Positions 1 through 5,827 of a stretch of DNA of 14,339 nt are shown here, piece by piece; the first letter of the stretch is position 1; every line of letters begins with the position of its first letter. The stretch covers positions 1-14,339 of the forward strand of contig NZ_CALHTQ010000049.1 of the NCBI RefSeq assembly GCF_938039775.1, written 5' to 3'. The notes beneath the pieces are model-generated. The model was not told the DNA's origin, did no database searches, and saw nothing but the letters and a program-made list of their open reading frames with translations. Origin of the DNA: an uncultured Mogibacterium sp. GTDB lineage: Bacteria; Bacillota_A; Clostridia; Peptostreptococcales; Anaerovoracaceae. A program made the translations under genes and the position numbers.

Positions 1-467
1 TGGAGAGAATTGCGAGTTTTAACGTAAATCACGATACCCTTCAGAAGGGAATGTATGTTTCGAGAATAGATGGAGATGTGGTAACTTACGATATCAGAAT
101 GAAGAGACCTAATATGGGGGACTATGTTTCAAACGAGGCACTACATACTTTTGAACATCTATTTGCAACCTATGCTAGGAATAGCGAGATTTCAGACAAG
201 GTGATATATATCGGGCCTATGGGATGCAGGACTGGGTTCTATCTGCTGATGAGAGATACAGCTACTGGACAGCAGGCGATTGACTTAGCTAGGGAATCAT
301 TCAAATTTATAGCTGAGTACGAAGGTGAGATACCTGGAGCAGCAAAGAGTGAGTGCGGAAATAGCGAGGAGCACGACCTCGAAGCGGCGAGAGCAGTGGC
401 AGTAGATATGGTAGAAGTTCTCAAGGATTGGAATGAGGAGAAACTAGATTATGACTATGAAGGATAA
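1..467 (+). CDS. luxS: S-ribosylhomocysteine lyase LuxS (5' end cut by the window)
   Basis: LuxS cleaves S-ribosylhomocysteine to homocysteine and 4,5-dihydroxy-2,3-pentanedione, the precursor of autoinducer AI-2. Reading back in frame from the first internal ATG at 51 gives ERIASFNVNHDTLQKG, the normal LuxS N-terminus. The window begins with 'tg' followed by this codon series, so the true ATG probably lies one base outside and nearly the whole protein (about 154 residues) is present; the ATG at 51 is not the start. The metal-binding HTFEH motif (two His), the catalytic Cys in PMGCRTGF and the third metal ligand in SECGN are all visible. The stop codon lies inside the next gene, which overlaps by 17 bases, so the two genes are translationally linked and act in consecutive steps. 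Identity is very secure; only the exact first codon is inferred. Confidence 0.96.
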   Translation, partial: ERIASFNVNHDTLQKGMYVSRIDGDVVTYDIRMKRPNMGDYVSNEALHTFEHLFATYARNSEISDKVIYIGPMGCRTGFYLLMRDTATGQQAIDLARESFKFIAEYEGEIPGAAKSECGNSEEHDLEAARAVAVDMVEVLKDWNEEKLDYDYEG

Positions 468-1245
468 GAGTATAGGAGCGGCATTTTGTGATGCGGCAGC
501 AGTGATAGGTGGCAGCGCAAAGCTTGGAATTGTCTGTGCGATGGATGTTGAGATGCAGGATCTACTAGATCAGATGAGAGGAGTGTCCGTTGAGGAAATA
601 TACGGATTTAAGTTCTATGAAGGTGTACTTGAGAAGACTCAGGTGGTTCTCGTAAGATGCGGAATTGGCAAGGTCAATGCTGCTAGAGGCACCCAGCTGA
701 TGATAGATAAGTATAAGCCGAGCTATATAATTAACAGTGGAGTTGCAGGAGCTCTTAACACCGAGCTCAGACCTATGGATATAGTTGTAGGAAAGGACTT
801 TATCCAGCATGATTTTGATCTCAGCCCTATCGGATATGCAAAGGGCTGCCTGGCTACAGGTGATCGCTCGAAGCCGACAATCGTAGAAGCGGATGATAAT
901 ATGGTTAGGTTGCTGACAGATGTATCTGAAGTGATTGCTGGAGAGCATGAAGAGGCAGGTAAGGTTCTCGTTGGCAGAATCGTGAGCGGAGACCAGTTCA
1001 TTAACAGTCCCGAGGTTAAGACTGAACTCAGGCAAGATTTCGGTGGTGATGCTGCAGAGATGGAGGGCGCTGTTCTTGCATACGTTGCAAGCTGTGCAGA
1101 TATTCCTTGCGCTGTGCTCAGGGTAATTTCGGACATGGCAGATGGAACTAATAACGAGTCATATGACGAATTTGAGAAGAAGGCATCAAAGCTCTCTGCT
1201 GAGATAATAATTGAACTTGCTAAGCTAGCACCAGCGAAACTTTAA
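451..1245 (+). CDS. mtnN: 5'-methylthioadenosine/S-adenosylhomocysteine nucleosidase (MTAN/Pfs)
   Basis: Hydrolyses the glycosidic bond of S-adenosylhomocysteine and methylthioadenosine, giving adenine plus S-ribosylhomocysteine or methylthioribose. This feeds LuxS, encoded immediately upstream. Seen: the N-terminal LGIVCAMDVEM block with E34 (equivalent of E. coli Glu12), RCGIGKVNAA, NSGVAGAL, SGDQF, then AAEMEG with E205 (Glu174 equivalent) and D228 in VISDMAD (the catalytic Asp197 equivalent). At 264 residues it is longer than the usual about 230. The excess is a 23-residue N-terminal extension before the first beta strand, and no later in-frame ATG would remove it. The start at 451 is chosen because GAGGAG at 435-440 is well spaced for it; ATG 457 is a poorer fit. 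It overlaps luxS by 17 bases and ends before a strong terminator. Confidence 0.95.
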   Translation: MTMKDKSIGAAFCDAAAVIGGSAKLGIVCAMDVEMQDLLDQMRGVSVEEIYGFKFYEGVLEKTQVVLVRCGIGKVNAARGTQLMIDKYKPSYIINSGVAGALNTELRPMDIVVGKDFIQHDFDLSPIGYAKGCLATGDRSKPTIVEADDNMVRLLTDVSEVIAGEHEEAGKVLVGRIVSGDQFINSPEVKTELRQDFGGDAAEMEGAVLAYVASCADIPCAVLRVISDMADGTNNESYDEFEKKASKLSAEIIIELAKLAPAKL

Positions 1246-1302
1246 TTCGTATTATTGTGTAGTATCAGCATCAGATAATATATATAAATCAATACGGTAG
1301 TT

Positions 1303-1353
1303 AATACGAGCAGTAAACTGAGCTTGGTTTACTGCTCGTATTTCAGTTTTTAA
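1303..1353 (+). terminator. Rho-independent terminator of luxS-mtnN
   Basis: A perfect 16-bp stem (1303-1318 pairing with 1327-1342) encloses an 8-nt loop and is followed by a short spacer and a T run at 1347-1351. It ends the luxS-mtnN transcript before the cysK promoter. Confidence 0.9.
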
Positions 1354-1383
1354 AAGTTTGAAAACAAAAACATTTATTTTCAG

Positions 1384-1412
1384 TTGACAAATCGGTACCA
1401 TATGGATATAAT
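1384..1412 (+). promoter_or_regulatory. Sigma-A type promoter of cysK
   Basis: TTGACA at 1384-1389 and TATAAT at 1407-1412 are both perfect consensus boxes separated by exactly 17 bp. It lies after the upstream terminator and about 140 bp before the cysK start codon. Confidence 0.9.
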
Positions 1413-1416
1413 CTAC

Positions 1417-1439
1417 TTAACTACTAATTAAGTAGTTAA
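1417..1439. promoter_or_regulatory. Palindromic operator candidate at the cysK transcription start
   Basis: A perfect inverted repeat with 9-bp arms (TTAACTACT and AGTAGTTAA) separated by 5 bp starts 4 bp after the -10 box. It therefore covers the expected transcription start. That placement suits a repressor binding site; the arms could also fold in RNA as the first hairpin of the leader. The binding protein is unknown. An Rrf2-family regulator is encoded just downstream of cysK at 2621, but a link is only inference. Confidence 0.55.
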
Positions 1440-1549
1440 TAAAGCGAACAAGTGACTTGCGCTTTATGATATATATTTAGACTAGAAAAAGATTGATATT
1501 GAGCGAATGGTTTCAATCTATAATAAGGAATTGAAAGGAAGGTTACATC
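1440..1549 (+). promoter_or_regulatory. Structured 5' leader of cysK
   Basis: After the operator-like palindrome the leader holds an interrupted hairpin at 1441-1465 (AAAGCG with CGCTTT outside, CAAG with CTTG inside, TGA loop) and a 7-bp stem pairing 1490-1496 with 1513-1519. I see no S-box, T-box (no AGGGTGG element) or other riboswitch signature that I recognise. The AAAGGAAGG ribosome site at 1534-1542 follows. The 304-bp gap between mtnN and cysK is thus filled by terminator, promoter, palindrome and leader. Confidence 0.4.
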
Positions 1550-2482
1550 ATGGCTAACATTTATACATCGGCAGACCAGCTAATCGGCAAGACACCACTT
1601 CTAGAACTAACAAGAATAGAAGAAGAATTTGGACTAAAGGCCAAGGTGCTCGCTAAGCTCGAGTACTTTAATCCTGCTGGATCTGTTAAAGATAGAATTG
1701 CAAAGAGGATGATTGAGGATGCTGAGGCTAGAGGTGAGCTAAAGCCTGGTGCAACCATCATCGAACCAACTTCAGGTAACACTGGAATCGGACTTTCTGC
1801 CGTTGCTGCCGCAAAAGGGTATAAGACTATTATTGTAATGCCTGAGACTATGTCCGTTGAGAGAAGACAGCTGATGAAGGCATATGGTGCGGAACTCGTG
1901 CTCACTGAAGGTGCGAAGGGTATGAAGGGCGCTATTGCTAAGGCTGAAGAGCTAGCAGCAGAAACAGAGAATAGCTTCATTCCTGGGCAGTTTGTAAACC
2001 CATCTAATCCAGCGGCGCACAGAGATACTACTGGTCCTGAAATTTGGGAAGATACCGATGGTAAGGTTGACTACTTCGTGGCTGGAGTAGGAACTGGTGG
2101 TACTGTGACAGGAGTTGGAGAGTATTTAAAGTCAAAGAATGGCGATGTTAAGATTGTCGCTGTTGAGCCAGAGGCATCTCAGACTCTTGCCAAGGGTGAA
2201 GCGGCTCCACACAAGATTCAGGGAATTGGTGCAGGTTTCGTTCCTGAAACGCTCAACACAGACATTTATGATGAAATTATCCCTGTTACCAATGAAGCAT
2301 CTTTTGAGACAGGAAGACTACTCGGTCAGAAGCAAGGTGTTCTAGTGGGAATTTCGTCAGGAGCAGCTCTGTGGGCGGCTATTGAGTTAGCGAAGAAGGA
2401 AGAGAATGAAGGTAAGAATATAGTAGTTCTACTACCTGATACTGGTGATAGATATCTGTCTACTCCATTATTTCAGGAATAG
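1550..2482 (+). CDS. cysK: Cysteine synthase A (O-acetylserine sulfhydrylase)
   Basis: A pyridoxal-phosphate enzyme that forms cysteine from O-acetylserine and sulfide in the cytoplasm. The 310-residue length is normal for CysK. K47 in NPAGSVKDR is the Schiff-base lysine. TSGNTG at 74-79 is the substrate and carboxylate loop, VGTGGT at 180-185 is the phosphate-binding loop, and ISSGAA at 268-273 plus the terminal GDRYLS block are typical. The start is supported by AAAGGAAGG seven bases upstream of ATG 1550. It has its own promoter and terminator and so appears monocistronic. It follows the luxS-mtnN genes, whose pathway yields homocysteine, so this is a sulfur amino-acid neighbourhood. CysK versus the closely related CysM cannot be strictly settled from motifs alone, but CysK fits better. 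Confidence 0.95.
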   Translation: MANIYTSADQLIGKTPLLELTRIEEEFGLKAKVLAKLEYFNPAGSVKDRIAKRMIEDAEARGELKPGATIIEPTSGNTGIGLSAVAAAKGYKTIIVMPETMSVERRQLMKAYGAELVLTEGAKGMKGAIAKAEELAAETENSFIPGQFVNPSNPAAHRDTTGPEIWEDTDGKVDYFVAGVGTGGTVTGVGEYLKSKNGDVKIVAVEPEASQTLAKGEAAPHKIQGIGAGFVPETLNTDIYDEIIPVTNEASFETGRLLGQKQGVLVGISSGAALWAAIELAKKEENEGKNIVVLLPDTGDRYLSTPLFQE

Positions 2483-2527
2483 TTATAGATGAACAAGTCA
2501 TCGCAATATTGCAAGATGAGTTAGTAT

Positions 2528-2575
2528 AAAAGTGCGGGGCGAGAATTTCTTGCACTGCACTTTTGCGTTTCTTTT
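2528..2575 (+). terminator. Terminator after cysK
   Basis: AAAAGTGC (2528-2535) pairs with GCACTTTT (2557-2564). The interior can extend through a second stem (GCGAGA with TCTTGC, one G-U pair). T-rich sequence follows (TTTT within the arm, then TTTC and TTTT). Confidence 0.75.
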
Positions 2576-2591
2576 AAAGTTAATGTAAAAT
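2563..2591 (+). promoter_or_regulatory. Possible promoter of the Rrf2 gene
   Basis: TAAAAT at 2586-2591 is a good -10 box. TTGCGT at 2563-2568, 17 bp upstream, is a poor -35 and overlaps the terminator tail of cysK. The downstream AGGAGG (2610-2615) supports expression starting here. Confidence 0.45.
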
Positions 2592-2620
2592 AGAGTGGAT
2601 TTAAAAGGTAGGAGGAAACT

Positions 2621-3049
2621 GTGTTAGTTTCAACAAGAGGCAGATATGCAATAAGAGTTATGATTGACCTTGCTGAGCACATGAACGGTAAGTACATCCC
2701 GATGAAGGAAATTGCCGACAGACAAGATGTGTCGCTCAAGTATATGACCAAGATTATGCAAGTTCTAACCAAATCGGGAATGCTCGACGGTCAGCATGGT
2801 AAGGGCGGGGGTTATAAACTTAATCGAGACCCAGTTGAATATCGTATCGGTGACATACTGCGTCTAACTGAAGGTACACTTGCACCGGTATCTTGTATCG
2901 ATGAGACGGACTGTAAGTGCGATAGATCGTACGAGTGCAGAACGCGACCGATGTGGAATGAACTTGATAAGCTAATTAGCGAATATTTAGATGGGATAAC
3001 TATAGCTGATTTGATGAAGGGGGATGCCGCGGATAACTATGTCATCTGA
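2621..3049 (+). CDS. Rrf2-family transcription regulator with IscR-like cysteine cluster
   Basis: A 142-residue winged-helix DNA-binding protein. Residues 1-70 form the Rrf2 fold (MLVSTRGRYAIRVMIDLA, then the recognition region VSLKYMTKIMQVL and the wing GGGYKL). Cys92, Cys98, Cys100 and Cys106 form a CX5CXCX5C cluster where IscR uses three Cys to hold a [2Fe-2S] cluster, so an Fe-S sensing role is likely. Bacillus CymR, the cysteine-metabolism relative, lacks this cluster. The start is GTG, supported by AGGAGG five bases upstream. It lies after cysK and 24 bp ahead of a LytTR response regulator, not beside iscS/nifU as IscR often is. Targets are unknown. Family assignment is secure; the cofactor is inferred from the cysteines. 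Confidence 0.9.
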   Translation: MLVSTRGRYAIRVMIDLAEHMNGKYIPMKEIADRQDVSLKYMTKIMQVLTKSGMLDGQHGKGGGYKLNRDPVEYRIGDILRLTEGTLAPVSCIDETDCKCDRSYECRTRPMWNELDKLISEYLDGITIADLMKGDAADNYVI

Positions 3050-3073
3050 TGTAGTGCGGGACAACGCTTTAGT

Positions 3074-3766
3074 ATGAACGTATTAATTTGTGATGATAAC
3101 GCCAAAGAACGTGAGTGGTGCCACAAAGAGCTGCTCAAAAATCAGGGATACTTTGAAGAAGGTTTGGAGGTGCTTGAGTATGAATCAGGCAACGAACTGC
3201 TCTTTAAGTATCCTGATTTAGATATTGATATTGATATTATTTTCTTGGATATCATGATGCCGGGCCTGGATGGAATAACAGTTGCAAAGAAGCTACGTGA
3301 CATGAACTACAGCGGGGAGATTGTTTTCTTCACTGGAACTATAGACTATGCGGTTAATGGCTACGACTATGAGGCGCTTGCATACCTAATAAAAGGCAAG
3401 ACTTCATCTGAGAGATTTAGCGAGGTACTGAGGCATTTCCTTCTTCGAAAGGGTGAGAGAAGCGGGGAGGTTATAATTCTTCGCTGCGCTGGAGAGACGA
3501 GGGTAATCAATCTATCATCGATAAGGTATTTTGAAGTATTTAAGAGACTTACAACAGTTTACTACGGTGACTCGACATTCAGCTTCTATTCACCGCTTGC
3601 GAAACTCAGCGAAGAGCTTGAAGGAAAGAATTTTATTCGCATTCATCGAGCATATCTCGTAAATTCAGAGTACATCGCCAAGAAAACGATGCGTGACGTG
3701 ACACTCCGCGATGGAACGGTACTTCCGGCGGGCAGAAACTATATTAAGAAAATAAAAGAAGATTAA
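3074..3766 (+). CDS. LytTR-type response regulator
   Basis: A two-domain transcription regulator of the AgrA/LytR class, 230 residues. The receiver (about 1-120) has the acidic pair D8-D9, phospho-acceptor D59 in FLDIMMPG, T88 and a Lys at 107 in YLIKGK. The LytTR DNA-binding domain (about 130-228) shows FIRIHRAYLVN and the closing LPAGRNYIKKI. No histidine kinase gene is beside it, so it is an orphan within this window. The ribosome site before ATG 3074 is weak, and translation may depend on the rrf2-type gene 24 bp upstream. Only 4 bp separate it from the exported-protein gene that follows, which suggests co-transcription and possibly a regulatory target. A triple GATATT repeat in the DNA encodes the Asp-Ile series just before the phospho-acceptor. 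Confidence 0.92.
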   Translation: MNVLICDDNAKEREWCHKELLKNQGYFEEGLEVLEYESGNELLFKYPDLDIDIDIIFLDIMMPGLDGITVAKKLRDMNYSGEIVFFTGTIDYAVNGYDYEALAYLIKGKTSSERFSEVLRHFLLRKGERSGEVIILRCAGETRVINLSSIRYFEVFKRLTTVYYGDSTFSFYSPLAKLSEELEGKNFIRIHRAYLVNSEYIAKKTMRDVTLRDGTVLPAGRNYIKKIKED

Positions 3767-3770
3767 AAAG

Positions 3771-4817
3771 ATGTGTAATAGGAAATTGAACAAAAAAGTA
3801 AATAGACGACGAAGGAGAGCAGTGATAGTAACAACGATTACTATGCTGTGTTTCGTTGTGATGATGAGTAGTATGAGCGCCTTCGCATTTGTTGATGATC
3901 AGAATAAACCAGACAAGCCTGATGTGATAAAAGATAATGGTGCAAATACACATGCGATAGAAGGAGAAACTTCCAATCCAGATACAGCTCCGGCGCTTAC
4001 AAGGATAAGAACATACAATAACACCCCTGATAAAACTCACACGATGCAGGTGACTGAAAACGGTGTTACTTATACGATTTCTTACGTAGTTAGACACGCT
4101 ACTGTGCTGCCTGAAGAAATAAGTGGCATGGATAGTGATCAGGCGCTAGAGTACATTGCCAATAAGAGTATGACGTTTTATACTGATCGAAACGTAACGA
4201 ATATTCCCGACATTGTATATGGTAGAGACTATTTTGTAAGAGTAAATGGCTCGACTAATATAAATCCAGAGACATTACTCGGCAGCTATAAGCTAGAGAT
4301 TGCAAACAATACTGAGTTTAATAATGCGGCTTCCACCACGGTTACTATAGGAAATAATAACAATAATGGAAACGGCGGCAGTACGAATGTTGATAATATC
4401 GATAATACTAATAGAACTAATAGTAATGTTAATAATACAGGGATTAGTGCTGTTCGTAGCACAGCAAGCAGATTATCTGGAAGCGTAAGGTCTATAGGTA
4501 GGGCTTCGCTTGGTTCAAGAGCAGAACAGGGTAATGCTACTTCTGTTAGCGGTGCAAATACCTCCAGCAGTGTGAGTGCCGATAGCGATTCAGATATCGC
4601 AAGCTCAAAAAGTTCGGATGCAAGCTCGGCAGCTGCTGGAATGGATGGTGGTGGAAACAGTACTGGTTCAAATAGAGCTGCAGAAACAGTGGCTAATGCG
4701 CTAACTGCTGGAGCTGGAGCTGGATCAGTTTGGCTCGCAGTCCTTATAATATCCGACATAAAACTGCTTCTGTGGTATAAGAAACTTAAAGAAGCTAAGA
4801 GAAAGTCAGCTCTATAA
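3771..4817 (+). CDS. Exported Ser/Asn-rich protein with C-terminal membrane anchor, unknown function
   Basis: Not a family I recognise. The 348 residues begin with a very basic stretch (RRRRR at 12-16), a hydrophobic segment (about 17-36) and a possible signal peptidase site after SAFA (A37/A39). Residues about 75-195 look like one folded extracellular domain (tyrosines, alternating hydrophobic residues). Residues about 195-305 are low complexity, rich in Asn, Ser, Gly and Ala, like a surface spacer. A hydrophobic helix at about 310-336 containing Asp329 and Lys331 is followed by a short basic tail, which suggests a membrane anchor with the tail inside. There is no LPXTG motif. It starts 4 bp after the response regulator with only a weak ribosome site, so it is probably translationally coupled. 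It could be a surface or envelope-stress protein controlled by that regulator; this is inference. Confidence 0.85.
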   Translation: MCNRKLNKKVNRRRRRAVIVTTITMLCFVVMMSSMSAFAFVDDQNKPDKPDVIKDNGANTHAIEGETSNPDTAPALTRIRTYNNTPDKTHTMQVTENGVTYTISYVVRHATVLPEEISGMDSDQALEYIANKSMTFYTDRNVTNIPDIVYGRDYFVRVNGSTNINPETLLGSYKLEIANNTEFNNAASTTVTIGNNNNNGNGGSTNVDNIDNTNRTNSNVNNTGISAVRSTASRLSGSVRSIGRASLGSRAEQGNATSVSGANTSSSVSADSDSDIASSKSSDASSAAAGMDGGGNSTGSNRAAETVANALTAGAGAGSVWLAVLIISDIKLLLWYKKLKEAKRKSAL

Positions 4818-4841
4818 AGAGTGTTTGTAGGAGATGATTAA

Positions 4842-4994
4842 ATGGTACTTAAAATAGCTATATGGGTGACTTTTGTAATAGTGATATTCGTCAAACTATA
4901 CACCAAGAAACGCGTTCAAAATATCGATGGCTTCGGCGGTATAACTACAAGAGAAGAAGTCGATAAAGCTAAAAGGGGCGCAGTTAATAAATAA
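4842..4994 (+). CDS. Small single-span membrane peptide, 50 residues, unknown
   Basis: This short gene has ATG at 4842 preceded by AGGAGA at 4829-4834. It encodes a hydrophobic N-terminal helix (about residues 3-20, IAIWVTFVIVIFVKLY), then a basic junction TKKR and a soluble tail of about 27 residues containing GFGG and an EEVDKAKR stretch. The topology is likely N-out/C-in. It lies 24 bp after the exported protein and directly before a terminator, so it is probably the last gene of the unit that starts at 2621. I do not recognise the family. The good ribosome site, membrane-like composition and position support it being real. Confidence 0.65.
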   Translation: MVLKIAIWVTFVIVIFVKLYTKKRVQNIDGFGGITTREEVDKAKRGAVNK

Positions 4995-5015
4995 GTGCAT
5001 ATGTATTGAAAAATC

Positions 5016-5051
5016 AATCGGTTATGATAATGAATCATGACCGATTTTTAT
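5016..5051 (+). terminator. Terminator after the small membrane peptide gene
   Basis: AATCGGT and ATGAT on the left (5016-5022, 5024-5028) pair with ATCAT and ACCGATT on the right (5034-5038, 5040-5046), joined by one T-G pair, around a 5-nt loop. A TTTTTATAT tail follows. It ends the unit starting at 2621. Confidence 0.88.
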
Positions 5052-5093
5052 ATAGTTAATAGGAAGTAAATTCAAATTAACTAACCAATTTTA

Positions 5094-5122
5094 TTGACAA
5101 AATAATACAGTTAATGTACACT
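5094..5122 (+). promoter_or_regulatory. Promoter of the feo operon
   Basis: TTGACA at 5094-5099 and TACACT at 5117-5122 are separated by 17 bp. The -35 box is perfect and the -10 is moderate. It is the only good promoter between the upstream terminator and feoA. Confidence 0.7.
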
Positions 5123-5145
5123 AATTTAAGTTAATATAGCCTAAC
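5111..5145. promoter_or_regulatory. Candidate metalloregulator operators at the feo promoter
   Basis: Two imperfect palindromes sit in tandem. TTAATGTACACTAA (5111-5124) overlaps the -10 box. The element at 5130-5145 has GTTA and TAAC ends and a GCCTAAC right half. Their centres are about 20 bp apart, two helical turns. The GCCTAAC half resembles DtxR/IdeR-type iron boxes (consensus arms of TTAGG and CCTAA type). Iron control of feo is expected from known systems; which regulator binds here is inference. Confidence 0.45.
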
Positions 5146-5171
5146 ACGATGTTGGATAATTTTAACTGACA

Positions 5172-5190
5172 GCGCGGCGATGTACCGCGT
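5172..5190 (+). promoter_or_regulatory. GC-rich hairpin in the feoA leader
   Basis: GCGCGG (5172-5177) pairs with CCGCGT (5185-5190, one G-T pair) around a 7-nt loop. The sequence just after it is ATTTTATTATT and then the feoA ribosome site at 5202-5207. It could be a weak attenuator or a stabilising 5' stem. The tail is not a clean T run, so I do not call it a terminator. Confidence 0.35.
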
Positions 5191-5216
5191 ATTTTATTAT
5201 TGGGAGGAGATGCAGG

Positions 5217-5429
5217 ATGATTCCAATCACACTTGTTAATGAAGGCGAGCTTGTTACAGTCAAGAAGATAACTGGTAGCGATGCGATTAGACAGCACCTC
5301 GCAGAGCTAGGATTTGTAGTTGATGCTGATGTGATGGTTGTAAGTGCGTTCAACGGAAACGTTATCTTACAGGTTCACGGAGCGAAGATTGCACTCAATG
5401 AATCAATGGCAAGACGAATTATGGTATAG
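5217..5429 (+). CDS. feoA: FeoA-family protein (first copy)
   Basis: A 70-residue SH3-like FeoA protein, a cytosolic partner of the ferrous iron transporter FeoB. The typical pattern is visible: an opening strand, VKKITGSDAIRQHLAELGFV (helix plus the conserved LAELGF turn), a central VMVVSAFNGNVILQVHGAKIALN strand series and the closing MARRI(M)V. The start has GGGAGG nine bases upstream. It is the first gene of the feo operon and differs clearly in sequence from the second feoA gene 63 bp downstream, so the two may have separate roles. Assignment is secure at family level. Confidence 0.92.
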   Translation: MIPITLVNEGELVTVKKITGSDAIRQHLAELGFVVDADVMVVSAFNGNVILQVHGAKIALNESMARRIMV

Positions 5430-5492
5430 CATGGCTATCGATGGATAATTCTTCAGCAAATAAAAGATTTTATTTTTAAGGAGGAGAACAAC

Positions 5493-5735
5493 ATGGCAAC
5501 TCAGATGGATACTCTTAATAATGTTAGAGTTGGTAAGACTGCTACTATTAAGAAGATCAATGGTGTCGGGGCAGTAAAGCGCAGAATCATGGATATGGGA
5601 CTCACTAAGGGAACTGATGTCTTTGTGAGAAAAGTTGCGCCTCTTGGTGACCCAATCGAGCTAACTATCAGAGGCTACGAGCTTTCTGTTAGAAAGGCTG
5701 ATGCGGCTTTGATTGATGTTGAGATAGAAGATTAA
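5493..5735 (+). CDS. feoA: FeoA-family protein (second copy)
   Basis: An 80-residue FeoA-family protein. It shows the conserved GKTATIKKINGVGAVKRR segment, MDMGLTKGTDVFVRKVAPLGDP and the ELTIRGYELSVRKADA ending that is the hallmark of FeoA/DtxR-type SH3 domains. The PLGDPIE and RGYELSLR-type signatures are closer to the classical FeoA than those of the first copy. AAGGAGG at 5478-5484 gives a strong ribosome site. It lies between the first feoA gene and feoB, and most likely assists FeoB in Fe(II) uptake at the inner face of the membrane. Confidence 0.94.
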   Translation: MATQMDTLNNVRVGKTATIKKINGVGAVKRRIMDMGLTKGTDVFVRKVAPLGDPIELTIRGYELSVRKADAALIDVEIED

Positions 5736-5774
5736 TCTATGGTGATTGCCGCTTCTATATTTTTTAAGTATCGA

Positions 5775-5792
5775 TTAGTTGAATTGAACTAA
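5775..5792. promoter_or_regulatory. Inverted repeat before feoB
   Basis: TTAGTT (5775-5780) and AACTAA (5787-5792) are perfect arms around a 6-bp spacer in the 92-bp gap between the second feoA gene and feoB. It could be an internal operator related to the TTA/TAA-ended elements at the operon promoter. I see no strong internal promoter next to it. Confidence 0.35.
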
Positions 5793-5827
5793 CTATATAT
5801 TAAGTACCGTGAAAGGAGTGTACTAAC

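Noticed and set aside
51..53. ATG at 51 as the luxS start
   Set aside because: The frame upstream encodes the conserved LuxS N-terminus with the ASFNVNHD segment, so this Met is internal.
565..1035. Long - strand open frame opposite the nucleosidase gene
   Set aside because: It lies wholly inside a securely identified gene, has no family resemblance and no fitting ribosome site.
1422..1434. The 13-base core TACTAATTAAGTA occurs both in the cysK palindrome and in the hairpin at 9887-9899
   Set aside because: About one or two matches of this length are expected by chance in 14 kb of AT-rich sequence, and the flanking arms differ. Not taken as a shared regulon site.
1440..1549. S-box (SAM) or T-box riboswitch upstream of cysK
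   Set aside because: No T-box AGGGTGG element, no SAM-I core and no terminator/antiterminator pair before the start codon; left as an unidentified structured leader.
3221..3238. Three GATATT repeats inside the response regulator gene
   Set aside because: A six-base unit keeps the frame, so it cannot act as an on/off phase switch, and three copies may be chance given the Asp-Ile protein sequence.
4286..4759. 157-codon - strand frame opposite the exported protein
   Set aside because: It is the mirror of the Ser/Asn/Ala-rich low-complexity coding region, which gives few stops on the other strand; its Leu/Ala/Pro-rich product is typical of such shadows.
5074..5091. AAATT/AATTT inverted repeat upstream of the feo promoter
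   Set aside because: Short, purely AT arms are frequent in AT-rich intergenic DNA; not enough to call a separate site.
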